Origin: Candidatus Moraniibacteriota bacterium
GTDB taxonomy: Bacteria > Patescibacteriota > Minisyncoccia > Moranbacterales > GCA-2747515
Direction of reading: 5' to 3'
Length of the DNA: 5,700 nt
NCBI GenBank assembly: GCA_027031945.1
Contig: JALVPE010000050.1
Location: 1 to 5,700, forward strand
The translations under genes and the position numbers were made by a program. The notes under the pieces are model-generated. The model made no database searches and was not told the origin of the DNA. It worked only from the letters and a program-made list of their open reading frames with translations. Positions 1 to 5,700 of this stretch are shown here, piece by piece. Position 1 is the stretch's first letter. Each line of letters starts with the position of its first letter.

Positions 1-9
1 ATTTTTCAT
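1..9 (-). CDS. First three codons of a downstream gene (M-K-N...), cut by window edge
   Basis: An ATG at 7-9 is followed by AAA and AAT (Met-Lys-Asn) and then the window ends. It is supported only by the consensus ribosome binding site 6 bases upstream and by the candidate promoter before that. The Met-Lys start would suit a secreted or membrane protein, but three codons cannot identify the product. The 78-base gap from the htrA-like stop, with its own promoter-like sequence, suggests a separate transcription unit in the same orientation. Confidence 0.65.
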
Positions 10-15
10 CCTTCG

Positions 16-21
16 CTCCTT
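16..21 (-). promoter_or_regulatory. Strong Shine-Dalgarno sequence (AAGGAG)
   Basis: AAGGAG on the minus strand lies 6 bases before an ATG at 7-9, an ideal ribosome binding site. It defines the start of a gene that continues past the left edge. It is the only strong Shine-Dalgarno among the four gene starts visible in the window. Confidence 0.75.
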
Positions 22-41
22 TTTAGCAATGTTAAATAACT

Positions 42-71
42 ATAATATTAATAAAATATTCCTTACTTCAA
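42..71 (-). promoter_or_regulatory. Candidate promoter for the next downstream gene
   Basis: Read on the minus strand, TTGAAG (66-71, four of six matches to TTGACA) is followed after 18 bases by TATTAT (42-47, five of six matches to TATAAT). Transcription would begin near position 35 and leave a leader of about 25 bases that includes the strong ribosome binding site at 16-21. The -35 hexamer overlaps the outer two bases of the inverted repeat at 70-79, so termination of one unit and initiation of the next are packed together. The region is AT-rich and the match is imperfect, so this is a candidate only. Confidence 0.35.
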
Positions 72-104
72 GATGCTAAAATATACATTACAAATTAGCA
101 TCTT
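70..104 (-). terminator. Inverted repeat spanning the htrA-like stop codon, possible terminator
   Basis: A perfect 10-bp inverted repeat (AAGATGCTAA at 70-79, TTAGCATCTT at 95-104) encloses a 15-base loop that contains the TAA stop (88-90). In the direction of the genes, the 3' arm is followed by GAAGTAAGG rather than a T-run, so it is a weak intrinsic terminator but could stabilise the 3' end of the mRNA. On the plus strand the repeat ends in five Ts (103-107), so it would work better against plus-strand transcripts, although no plus-strand gene is seen here. The dyad is solid; its role is uncertain. Confidence 0.45.
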
Positions 105-1236
105 TTTCTACATCAATTGATATTGACTTACCTGCACGCAATATATTCAATACAATCCTATCATCATTTTTATGTTTATACATAAGTCGTGAAAGATTAT
201 TTTTATTATCAATTTTTTCATTATTAACCATTACAATAATATCACCACTTTGAAGTCCACTACGAGCTGCCAGCGATTGAGCAAATTTATTCCGTGCTGC
301 ATACGTTTGTACAACTGATACAATTGCACCACTTGTGATTTCACGATCAGCAATATGTGCATCGACTACATCAATTATGTCATAATTAATACCTAAAAAT
401 ACATCCTTTTGCAATAATCCATTTTGCCGTTGCAAAAATAATTCAAATGCATCAGAGATATCATTTGATGCAATTGCATAAAACTTTTCATTCTCTGTTG
501 CGTTTTGTGATTTATCTTTTGCAATAAGTCCTACCATATTACCTTGAAAATCTACAGCAGGTGAACCAATGCTCTTGGAAAGAATATCTTGTGAAAAATC
601 AAATATCAAAACTCCTTGTAAAAAATCACTTTTTGGCTGTGCAATACTTTTGGAATAATCTCTACCAAACAAACCGCCCAAAGCAAACTGAGCATCATCG
701 TCAAAACGTGACCGTGCTATAACAATTAGTTTCTTACCACTTCTGGCATTGTCTGAATTTGCAAATGAAATTGTAGCTAGATTTTCCGCATCAATACGTA
801 AAAACACAATACCACTATAACTATCCGGAAATATTGTTTTTACATCATGTACTGTACCATCAGCTAATTTCACATATACCATTTCATCCTTTGTTGACAC
901 TATATCTGCTGTTGTAGCTATTACACCATCACTACTGACAACAACACCATTTCCACCTACCCTGGTACCATCAAATTTTACGGATTCAATATAAACTACT
1001 GTACTTGCAGCACGTGACGCTATATCAGCAATCGACTCATTATCTGCCACAATTATTTTTTCTACTGTTCTTACTACACTAATCCGATTATCAATTGCTT
1101 TTATAATCTCATTTTGTGACCATGCTGGATGTGTTACTACTTTTGTAAAAATAACATAATCAAATACAATACCTCCAAGACCTCCAACAATAAACATACT
1201 CATTACAATAATAACAATTCTAAATATCTTTTTCAT
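88..1236 (-). CDS. Membrane-anchored HtrA/DegP-like protein with PDZ domain, probable pseudoprotease
   Basis: The 382-residue product has HtrA architecture. An N-terminal signal anchor (5-30, with 'GGLGG' at 18-22) should place the rest outside the membrane. A trypsin-like domain follows at about 70-265, then a PDZ domain at about 278-376, with binding loop 'FLGI' (280-283) and 'SGLQSGDIIVMVN' (326-338). HtrA landmarks are clear: 'SSDGVI' (101-106), 'FLRID' (145-149), 'SGKKLIVIA' (166-174) and 'GSPAVDFQGNMVGL' (224-237). The triad is not kept: His aligns with D111, Asp with G142 and the nucleophilic Ser with I223. Active HtrA proteins degrade or refold misfolded envelope proteins; this one more likely binds them or acts as a scaffold. 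The ATG at 1234-1236 gives a good 'MKKIF' signal start. Only a weak AGGA (1250-1253) lies 13 bases upstream, inside the preceding gene's end. Fold confidence is high; lack of activity is inferred from a manual alignment. Confidence 0.9.
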   Translation of the reverse strand: MKKIFRIVIIVMSMFIVGGLGGIVFDYVIFTKVVTHPAWSQNEIIKAIDNRISVVRTVEKIIVADNESIADIASRAASTVVYIESVKFDGTRVGGNGVVVSSDGVIATTADIVSTKDEMVYVKLADGTVHDVKTIFPDSYSGIVFLRIDAENLATISFANSDNARSGKKLIVIARSRFDDDAQFALGGLFGRDYSKSIAQPKSDFLQGVLIFDFSQDILSKSIGSPAVDFQGNMVGLIAKDKSQNATENEKFYAIASNDISDAFELFLQRQNGLLQKDVFLGINYDIIDVVDAHIADREITSGAIVSVVQTYAARNKFAQSLAARSGLQSGDIIVMVNNEKIDNKNNLSRLMYKHKNDDRIVLNILRAGKSISIDVEKDANL

Positions 1237-1246
1237 AATAATAATT

Positions 1247-1996
1247 TTATCCTACTAATAACCACTGGGTCGTAAATAATACTGTCAACGTTAATATTAT
1301 ACAATACAAAAATGTGATAATCATACGTTTTTTTGATAACGTCTCTAAAAAAACCATCTGTACAAGATCCCACAATACATAATAAAACATAAGGCTAATT
1401 GTTGCCATTGTCAAATATCCAAATGGCCAAAAATTTGCCAACCATACAAGCTGAATCATTGAAAAAGCAATAACTATACTATATAAAAATATACGTTTAT
1501 AATCACTTGAATATGCACGAAGTGATGCTAATGTTGCAATGGTAACAAATACAAAATGCACTCCGATAAAAAGCCACAAAGGAATATTAAAATTAATATA
1601 AATTCCATAGACTACAGCATAAAAAAGAAATATGATGGCGATAAGTGACGCTGAAAATAGACTACGTGCCGTCATATCAAAAGCATTTTTGCAAATACGC
1701 TTAATACCCAATAATGCCATGTAAAATAATATTGATACTAATACACCAAATATCTGTCGCTCATAAATATTATCAATAAAATATAAAAGTCCCAACGAAG
1801 AAATCGCCAAACTAAGCAGTAAAAAAGAGTACAAAATATTTTTGCCTACATTCCATCCGGCAAATATTGCAAAAACAATTAGAAAAACAGCCAAAAAAAT
1901 GCCATTTCTTACACTTAATAAATCAAAAAAAACAATTGATTCCAATACAACCAAAAAAATAAATGTAAAAAACAAACTTCTTAAATGTACAATCAT
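1247..1996 (-). CDS. Polytopic membrane protein of unknown function
   Basis: I do not recognise a named family. The 249-residue product is strongly hydrophobic, with about eight or nine predicted membrane helices by eye: roughly 8-26, 31-48, 53-74, 80-98, 110-133, 139-158, 168-187, 192-214 and 224-246. Short charged loops include 'KRICKN' (99-104), 'SSDYKR' (163-168) and 'SKKR' (221-224). The segment 'ANFWPFGYLT' (187-196), followed by 'YYVLWDL' (205-211), is the most motif-like part and resembles uncharacterised Patescibacteria membrane proteins I recall. No catalytic or transporter signature is evident. The ATG at 1994-1996 lies 5 bases after the clpB stop and lacks a Shine-Dalgarno, which suggests translational coupling to clpB. 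Its TAA stop lies 10 bases before the htrA-like start. Its place between two quality-control genes suggests an envelope role, but that is inference from context only. Confidence 0.85.
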   Translation of the reverse strand: MIVHLRSLFFTFIFLVVLESIVFFDLLSVRNGIFLAVFLIVFAIFAGWNVGKNILYSFLLLSLAISSLGLLYFIDNIYERQIFGVLVSILFYMALLGIKRICKNAFDMTARSLFSASLIAIIFLFYAVVYGIYINFNIPLWLFIGVHFVFVTIATLASLRAYSSDYKRIFLYSIVIAFSMIQLVWLANFWPFGYLTMATISLMFYYVLWDLVQMVFLETLSKKRMIITFLYCIILTLTVLFTTQWLLVG

Positions 1997-2001
1997 ACTG
2001 A

Positions 2002-4611
2002 TTATTTTAATGTGATATCTATCTTGTCTTTTTTCATATCAATACGAACCGTATCACCAGGGCCAATTACACCATCTACGATTTTTAAAGCTAACAGATC
2101 CAAAAGTTCCTTTTGTATAACTCTCTTGAGTGGTCTTGCTCCATAAAGAGGATCAAAACCTTTTTTGGCAATAAATTCTTTTACTTTCTTAGTAATTTGC
2201 AAAGTAATTTTTTCATCTTTTAAACGATTTATTACATTATTTAATTGAATGTCAACTATATATGTAATCATCTCCTGTGTCAATGGATGGAAAATGATAA
2301 TATCATCAATACGATTCAAAAACTCCGGCTTAAATTTATTACGTAATTCATCCATCACTTCATTTTGTATCTTTTTTTCATCTGAACTCTTTTCTGAACG
2401 CATCTTATATATTGTTTCAGAAGCAATATTTGACGTCATGATTATTATAGTATTTTTAAAATTTACAGTTCTACCCTTACTATCCGTCAATTGCCCATCA
2501 TCTAATATCTGTAAAAAAATATTAAATACATCCGGATGTGCTTTTTCTATTTCATCAAAAAGTACAACGCTATATGGCTTGCGACGAATAATCTCCGTCA
2601 ATTGCCCACCCTCTTCATGTCCAACGTACCCAGGTGGTGAACCAATAAGTTTTGCAACAGCATGCTGTTCCATATATTCACTCATATCGATTCGTACAAG
2701 AGTCCTCTCATCATCAAACATAAATTCCGCAAGCGACTTTGCCAATTCAGTTTTACCAACACCAGTCGGACCTAAGAAAATAAATGACGCAATTGGTCTA
2801 TTATCATCAGAAATGCCTGCACGAGCCCTTCTGACGGCATTAGATACAGCCTTAACTGCCTCTGTTTGACCTACAACACGTTTTTGTAATTCCTTTTCCA
2901 TTGTCGCCAATCTCTTCATCTCACTAGTAAGCATTTTAGATACTGGAACACCTGTCCACCTAGAAACAATTTTTGCAACATCTTCACTTGTAACCTCTTC
3001 TTTCAAAACAGCGCCATTACTTTGTAATTGTGCTAATTGTTTTTCTTTGTCTTTTATCATAGCTTCCGTTTCCGGTATCTTGCCATATCTGATTTCTGCA
3101 ACCTTATCAAACTCTCCCGCACGTTCCAAGTTTTCTGCTTCTATACGTAATTTATCAATGTTTTCTTTTGCATCACGCACTTCCATAATTATTTTCTTTT
3201 CTGCTTTCCACTGCAATGTCAAATGTTTTGACTTTTCTTTCAATTCCGCTAATTCTTTTTCTATCTTTTTTATCTTTTCTTCATTATCTTTATTTTTTTT
3301 CTTCTTGTCAGAAGATTCTAATGCTTTCTTCTCAACTTCCAGTCTACGAATATTTCTTTCCATTTGATCAATATCCGCTGGCATCGAGTCAATCTCCATA
3401 CGTAATGTAGCGGCCGCCTCATCCATCAAATCAATAGCTTTATCAGGCAAAAATCTATCTGAAATATATCTTTGTGATAATTCCACTGCAGCAATAAGAG
3501 CATCATCTGTGATGCGCACACCATGATGAAGCTCGTACTTTTCTTTAATGCCACGCAAAATTGCAATTGCATCTTCCGTACTTGGTTCATCCACATACAC
3601 AGGCTGAAATCGTCGTTCTAGTGCAGCATCTTTTTCAATATATTTTTGATATTCTTTTAGAGTTGTTGCACCAATTGTACGTATCTCTCCACGAGCAAGC
3701 GCCGGCTTTAACATGTTAGAAGCATCCATGCTTCCTTCAGATCCTCCCGCACCCACAAGCGTATGTAACTCATCAATAAAAAGAATATATTTTCCTGCAG
3801 ATTCCTGTACCTCTTTGAGAAGTGCTTTAAGTCTGTCTTCAAATTCTCCACGAAATTTTGCACCTGCAAGCAATTGACCTAGATCCAAAGATATAATTTC
3901 TTTATCTTTAAGTAATTCCGGAACATCGCCAATTGCAATACGCTGAGACAATCCTTCTACTATAGCTGTTTTTCCCGTACCCGGTTCACCCAAAAGTACC
4001 GGATTATTTTTTGTGCGTCGCAACAATATTTGTATTGTACGTCTAACCTCTTCATCACGACCTATAATTGGATCAATTTCATCTTCACGCGCACGTTTGG
4101 TCAAATTAATTGTGTATTTTTCAATTGTTTGCATAGTATTTTCAGGATTCGGTGAATCGACATTTGCACCACCACGCACATCAACAACTTCTTTTTTAAA
4201 AGTATCGTATGTTATACCAAATTCTGCGAATTTTTTTGCAACATCCTTATCTTTAACAAGTAAGGCCATCAATAAATGCTCTGTTGAAACGAAATTATCA
4301 CCCATAGAACGCATTTCATCCTCCGCTTGTAGTAATACACGTGACAATTCTTGCGAAATATACAATTGTTCTTTTGCTGTACTTGTAACCTTTGTTTGTG
4401 TTTTCTCAATTTCATTCAAAAAAACTTGCACCAACTCATCGTAAGCAACATTTTGCTTTTTGATTGCAATTGGTACAATAGACTCCTTTTGTTCAAGAAG
4501 TGCATATGCTAAATGCACTGGTAAAACAAACTGACCTTCATGCTTTATAACTTGTTCTTGAGCACTTTGTAATGCTTCTTGAGAACGTGTCGTAAATTTA
4601 TTTATATCCAT
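2002..4611 (-). CDS. clpB: ATP-dependent disaggregase ClpB (Hsp100)
   Basis: Cytoplasmic hexameric AAA+ chaperone that, with DnaK, pulls polypeptides out of aggregates. The 869 residues match the usual ClpB length (about 860). The Clp N-domain repeats cover residues 1-145. The first ATPase module has Walker A GEPGTGKT (208-215), pore loop 'GAKFRGEFE' (250-258, Phe where many homologues have Tyr), Walker B 'ILFIDE' (276-281) and arginine fingers R333/R334. The coiled-coil M-domain spans about 409-530, which separates ClpB from ClpA and ClpC. The second module has Walker A GPTGVGKT (614-621), pore motif GYVG (661-664), Walker B 'VVLFDE' (682-687), R767 and sensor-2 'GARPLKR' (824-830). No ClpP-binding IGF-type loop was seen. 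All key residues are present, so it should be active. The ATG at 4609-4611 gives the normal N-terminus 'MDINKFT' but has no Shine-Dalgarno upstream. The stop is TAA, 5 bases before the next gene. Confidence 0.98.
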   Translation of the reverse strand: MDINKFTTRSQEALQSAQEQVIKHEGQFVLPVHLAYALLEQKESIVPIAIKKQNVAYDELVQVFLNEIEKTQTKVTSTAKEQLYISQELSRVLLQAEDEMRSMGDNFVSTEHLLMALLVKDKDVAKKFAEFGITYDTFKKEVVDVRGGANVDSPNPENTMQTIEKYTINLTKRAREDEIDPIIGRDEEVRRTIQILLRRTKNNPVLLGEPGTGKTAIVEGLSQRIAIGDVPELLKDKEIISLDLGQLLAGAKFRGEFEDRLKALLKEVQESAGKYILFIDELHTLVGAGGSEGSMDASNMLKPALARGEIRTIGATTLKEYQKYIEKDAALERRFQPVYVDEPSTEDAIAILRGIKEKYELHHGVRITDDALIAAVELSQRYISDRFLPDKAIDLMDEAAATLRMEIDSMPADIDQMERNIRRLEVEKKALESSDKKKKNKDNEEKIKKIEKELAELKEKSKHLTLQWKAEKKIIMEVRDAKENIDKLRIEAENLERAGEFDKVAEIRYGKIPETEAMIKDKEKQLAQLQSNGAVLKEEVTSEDVAKIVSRWTGVPVSKMLTSEMKRLATMEKELQKRVVGQTEAVKAVSNAVRRARAGISDDNRPIASFIFLGPTGVGKTELAKSLAEFMFDDERTLVRIDMSEYMEQHAVAKLIGSPPGYVGHEEGGQLTEIIRRKPYSVVLFDEIEKAHPDVFNIFLQILDDGQLTDSKGRTVNFKNTIIIMTSNIASETIYKMRSEKSSDEKKIQNEVMDELRNKFKPEFLNRIDDIIIFHPLTQEMITYIVDIQLNNVINRLKDEKITLQITKKVKEFIAKKGFDPLYGARPLKRVIQKELLDLLALKIVDGVIGPGDTVRIDMKKDKIDITLK

Positions 4612-4668
4612 AGTGAAAAATTATATAATTACATTAATTAATATTTATACACATTATAAATACAATTA
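4612..4668 (-). promoter_or_regulatory. AT-rich spacer upstream of clpB with candidate promoter elements
   Basis: This 57-base spacer separates the isomerase stop from the clpB start. Read on the minus strand it has two perfect TATAAT boxes, at 4653-4658 and 4620-4625. The second ends 8 bases before the clpB ATG, so transcription from it would start at or next to the start codon and give a nearly leaderless mRNA. No good -35 hexamer lies 16-18 bases upstream of either box. A TTGCAA at 4672-4677 precedes the first box, but by only 13 bases. No Shine-Dalgarno sequence is visible before clpB, and no CIRCE-type heat-shock operator is present. In DNA this AT-rich, TATAAT matches arise easily by chance, so the assignment is tentative. 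Confidence 0.3.
4643..4661. repeat. Short AT-only inverted repeat upstream of clpB
   Basis: Perfect 7-bp arms (ATTTATA at 4643-4649 and TATAAAT at 4655-4661) flank a 5-base loop. The spacer also contains a 12-bp palindrome at 4619-4630 and a 10-bp palindrome at 4633-4642. The dyad could be an operator, a weak 3' end for the isomerase transcript, or simply a product of base composition. The arms contain no G or C, so an RNA hairpin would be weak and is unlikely to be an efficient intrinsic terminator. Confidence 0.25.
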
Positions 4669-5700
4669 CTATTGCAATTTATTTAATAATTCTTTTTGTG
4701 TATCTTTTGCTTCTTTATACATGGATTTTTCAAAATCATCCATTGACTTATCTCTAAAAACAATCAAGGCCTTACCTGCATCCCACTCATACTGTGGCAA
4801 AAATACTCTTACTTTCATATTACCGATTCTTTCATTTAAAAATTCAGCAAATGTTTTTTTCTTTATAAAAATTTGTGATACATGAACCATTTTTTTGCCA
4901 TCCATCTCAGAAATATCGTTTAATTGCACAATATGTAATCCTAATGGCGTTTCAATTATATCTGTATGTTCGCCCTTTTTCATTGCAAAAATTTGTTTAC
5001 CAATTTCATCCTGTAATTGCCCTTCACTAAACCAACCCATAATTCCACCTGCATTTGCGGTTGAACCTTCAGAATATTTTTGTGCAACATCTGCAAAATT
5101 TCTACCATCTGACAACTCTTTTTGCGCAGACTTCATACGTGTCCACATTTCTTGTGAAACTTTATTCTGATCTATAAACTTTGCACTAACTTTATCTCTT
5201 AACAATTGTGTACGCACAACCTTTTTCCCAAAATCTTCCAATGACCAACCATATAGATTTTTAAGTTGTGATTTAACAGATTCCTTTGTGCCCATCTCTG
5301 CCATTGGCCGTTCCATTGCATCGACAACAGCTTCATCACTAACATTGATGCCCCATTCGTCTGCTATTTGTTCAATTGCAATATCTTCAATTAATTTATT
5401 TATCATTTTTCGCTGTTGTAATTGCAAACGTTTTTTACCATCTTCCGTACTAAAATCAATACGAATACCAAACTTTGAAAAGTCTTGATTTTCATAAAAA
5501 CGTTTTATAGATGCCGTATTTTCCTCTATCTCTGAAATAGTTATCCAATGTCCATCAACTATAATTGCTGGCAAATGCAATGCCTTTCCAACAACTTTAA
5601 TAGCTGGAGACTCAATATGAAAAACATATGTAAACAAAAGCACGATAATCATTATCGCAATAATCGCACTTACACAAATTATAGCCACTTTCTTATAAAA
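4669..5700 (-). CDS. Membrane-anchored SurA/PrsA-like peptidyl-prolyl isomerase (parvulin), 5' end outside window
   Basis: Predicted extracytoplasmic folding factor of the parvulin (PpiC) family, which catalyses cis-trans isomerisation of prolyl bonds. Numbering is from the GTG at 5686-5688. The frame stays open upstream through four more codons (F-Y-K-K) to the window edge, so the true start is probably outside and the GTG is internal. Residues 1-22 form a hydrophobic signal anchor. Residues 40-175 are a helical SurA N-like region starting at 'IIVDGHWIT' and ending near 'YGWSLEDF' (146-153). Residues 180-257 carry the parvulin core: 'GRNFADVAQKYS' (195-206), 'AGGIMGWF' (213-220), 'MKKGE' (236-240) and 'LGLHIV' (249-254). 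The usual N-terminal HILV strand is absent before the core; a similar strand, 'VHVSQIFIK' (268-276), follows it. A charged tail ends at a TAG stop. Isomerase family membership is secure; enzymatic activity is uncertain. Confidence 0.85.
   Translation of the reverse strand, partial: FYKKVAIICVSAIIAIMIIVLLFTYVFHIESPAIKVVGKALHLPAIIVDGHWITISEIEENTASIKRFYENQDFSKFGIRIDFSTEDGKKRLQLQQRKMINKLIEDIAIEQIADEWGINVSDEAVVDAMERPMAEMGTKESVKSQLKNLYGWSLEDFGKKVVRTQLLRDKVSAKFIDQNKVSQEMWTRMKSAQKELSDGRNFADVAQKYSEGSTANAGGIMGWFSEGQLQDEIGKQIFAMKKGEHTDIIETPLGLHIVQLNDISEMDGKKMVHVSQIFIKKKTFAEFLNERIGNMKVRVFLPQYEWDAGKALIVFRDKSMDDFEKSMYKEAKDTQKELLNKLQ

Noticed and set aside
88..1236. htrA-like gene as a decaying pseudogene
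   Set aside because: Despite the lost triad, the frame is full length with intact anchor, protease-fold landmarks and PDZ domain. That fits a maintained noncatalytic protein better than decay.
2483..2608. 15-bp direct repeat (TCCGTCAATTGCCCA at 2483-2497 and 2594-2608)
   Set aside because: Both copies encode the ClpB peptide pieces GQLTD and GQLTE, which are normal family motifs. The identity follows from codon preference, not from a mobile or regulatory repeat.
2249..2869. 206-codon plus-strand open frame opposite clpB
   Set aside because: It lies antisense to the highly conserved second ATPase module of ClpB, and its translation is low-complexity with no recognisable domain. It is a shadow of the real gene.
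3047..3410. Two overlapping plus-strand open frames opposite the ClpB coiled coil
   Set aside because: Their Phe/Ser-rich translations are what the reverse of Lys/Glu-rich codons produces. They are not genes.
4013..4444. 143-codon plus-strand open frame opposite the clpB N-terminal region
   Set aside because: It overlaps invariant ClpB coding sequence on the other strand, has no ribosome binding site I can see and no domain. It is a shadow.
4613..4885. 90-codon plus-strand open frame starting in the clpB upstream spacer
   Set aside because: Its start falls in AT-rich noncoding sequence and most of it is antisense to the isomerase C-terminus. No Shine-Dalgarno sequence or domain supports it.
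4895..5488. Two plus-strand open frames opposite the isomerase gene
   Set aside because: Both are antisense to clearly conserved isomerase sequence, and their Cys/Ser-rich translations match nothing I recognise.
5686..5688. GTG as the real start of the isomerase gene
   Set aside because: The frame remains open to the window edge with Phe-Tyr-Lys-Lys just before the membrane anchor, as expected for a positively charged signal N-terminus. No Shine-Dalgarno sequence precedes the GTG.
1..5700. CRISPR array, tRNA, rRNA, insertion sequence or riboswitch
   Set aside because: I found no spaced direct repeats, cloverleaf, transposase or long structured leader. Noncoding sequence totals only about 150 bases.

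Overview
The window is AT-rich bacterial DNA (roughly one third G+C by eye). Every gene I can support lies on the minus strand, so the text below follows transcription from high to low coordinates. Four genes fill almost all of it: a membrane-anchored SurA/PrsA-type peptidyl-prolyl isomerase that runs off the right edge (4669-5700), the disaggregase ClpB (2002-4611), an unrecognised polytopic membrane protein (1247-1996) and a membrane-anchored HtrA-like protein with a PDZ domain (88-1236). The first three codons of a fifth gene, behind a strong Shine-Dalgarno sequence, sit at the left edge (1-9).

The protein styles fit Patescibacteria (candidate phyla radiation, Parcubacteria-like): a short HtrA-like protein with a degenerate protease domain, a parvulin protein whose HILV-like strand follows the domain, and small AT-rich genes packed closely. 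This is inferred from recalled family resemblance, with moderate confidence. No rRNA or phylogenetic marker is present. The visible stop codons are TAA (three genes) and TAG (one), so nothing suggests recoding of TGA.

Layout: clpB, the membrane protein gene and the htrA-like gene are separated by only 5 and 10 bases and look like one transcription unit. A 57-base AT-only-like spacer with candidate promoter elements and small palindromes separates clpB from the isomerase gene. An 87-base spacer after the htrA-like gene holds a 10-bp perfect inverted repeat, a plausible promoter and a ribosome binding site for the next gene. No stretch over 300 bases lacks a gene. I see no RNA gene, CRISPR array, insertion sequence or attachment site.

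Functionally this is a protein quality-control neighbourhood. ClpB rescues aggregates in the cytoplasm and appears fully intact. The isomerase and HtrA-like protein are predicted to act outside the membrane, and both have altered active sites. The HtrA-like protein has lost all three catalytic triad positions. The parvulin domain seems circularly permuted and keeps only one of its two usual histidines. The most interesting reading is an envelope module in which protease and isomerase folds serve as binding or chaperone proteins, together with an uncharacterised membrane partner.
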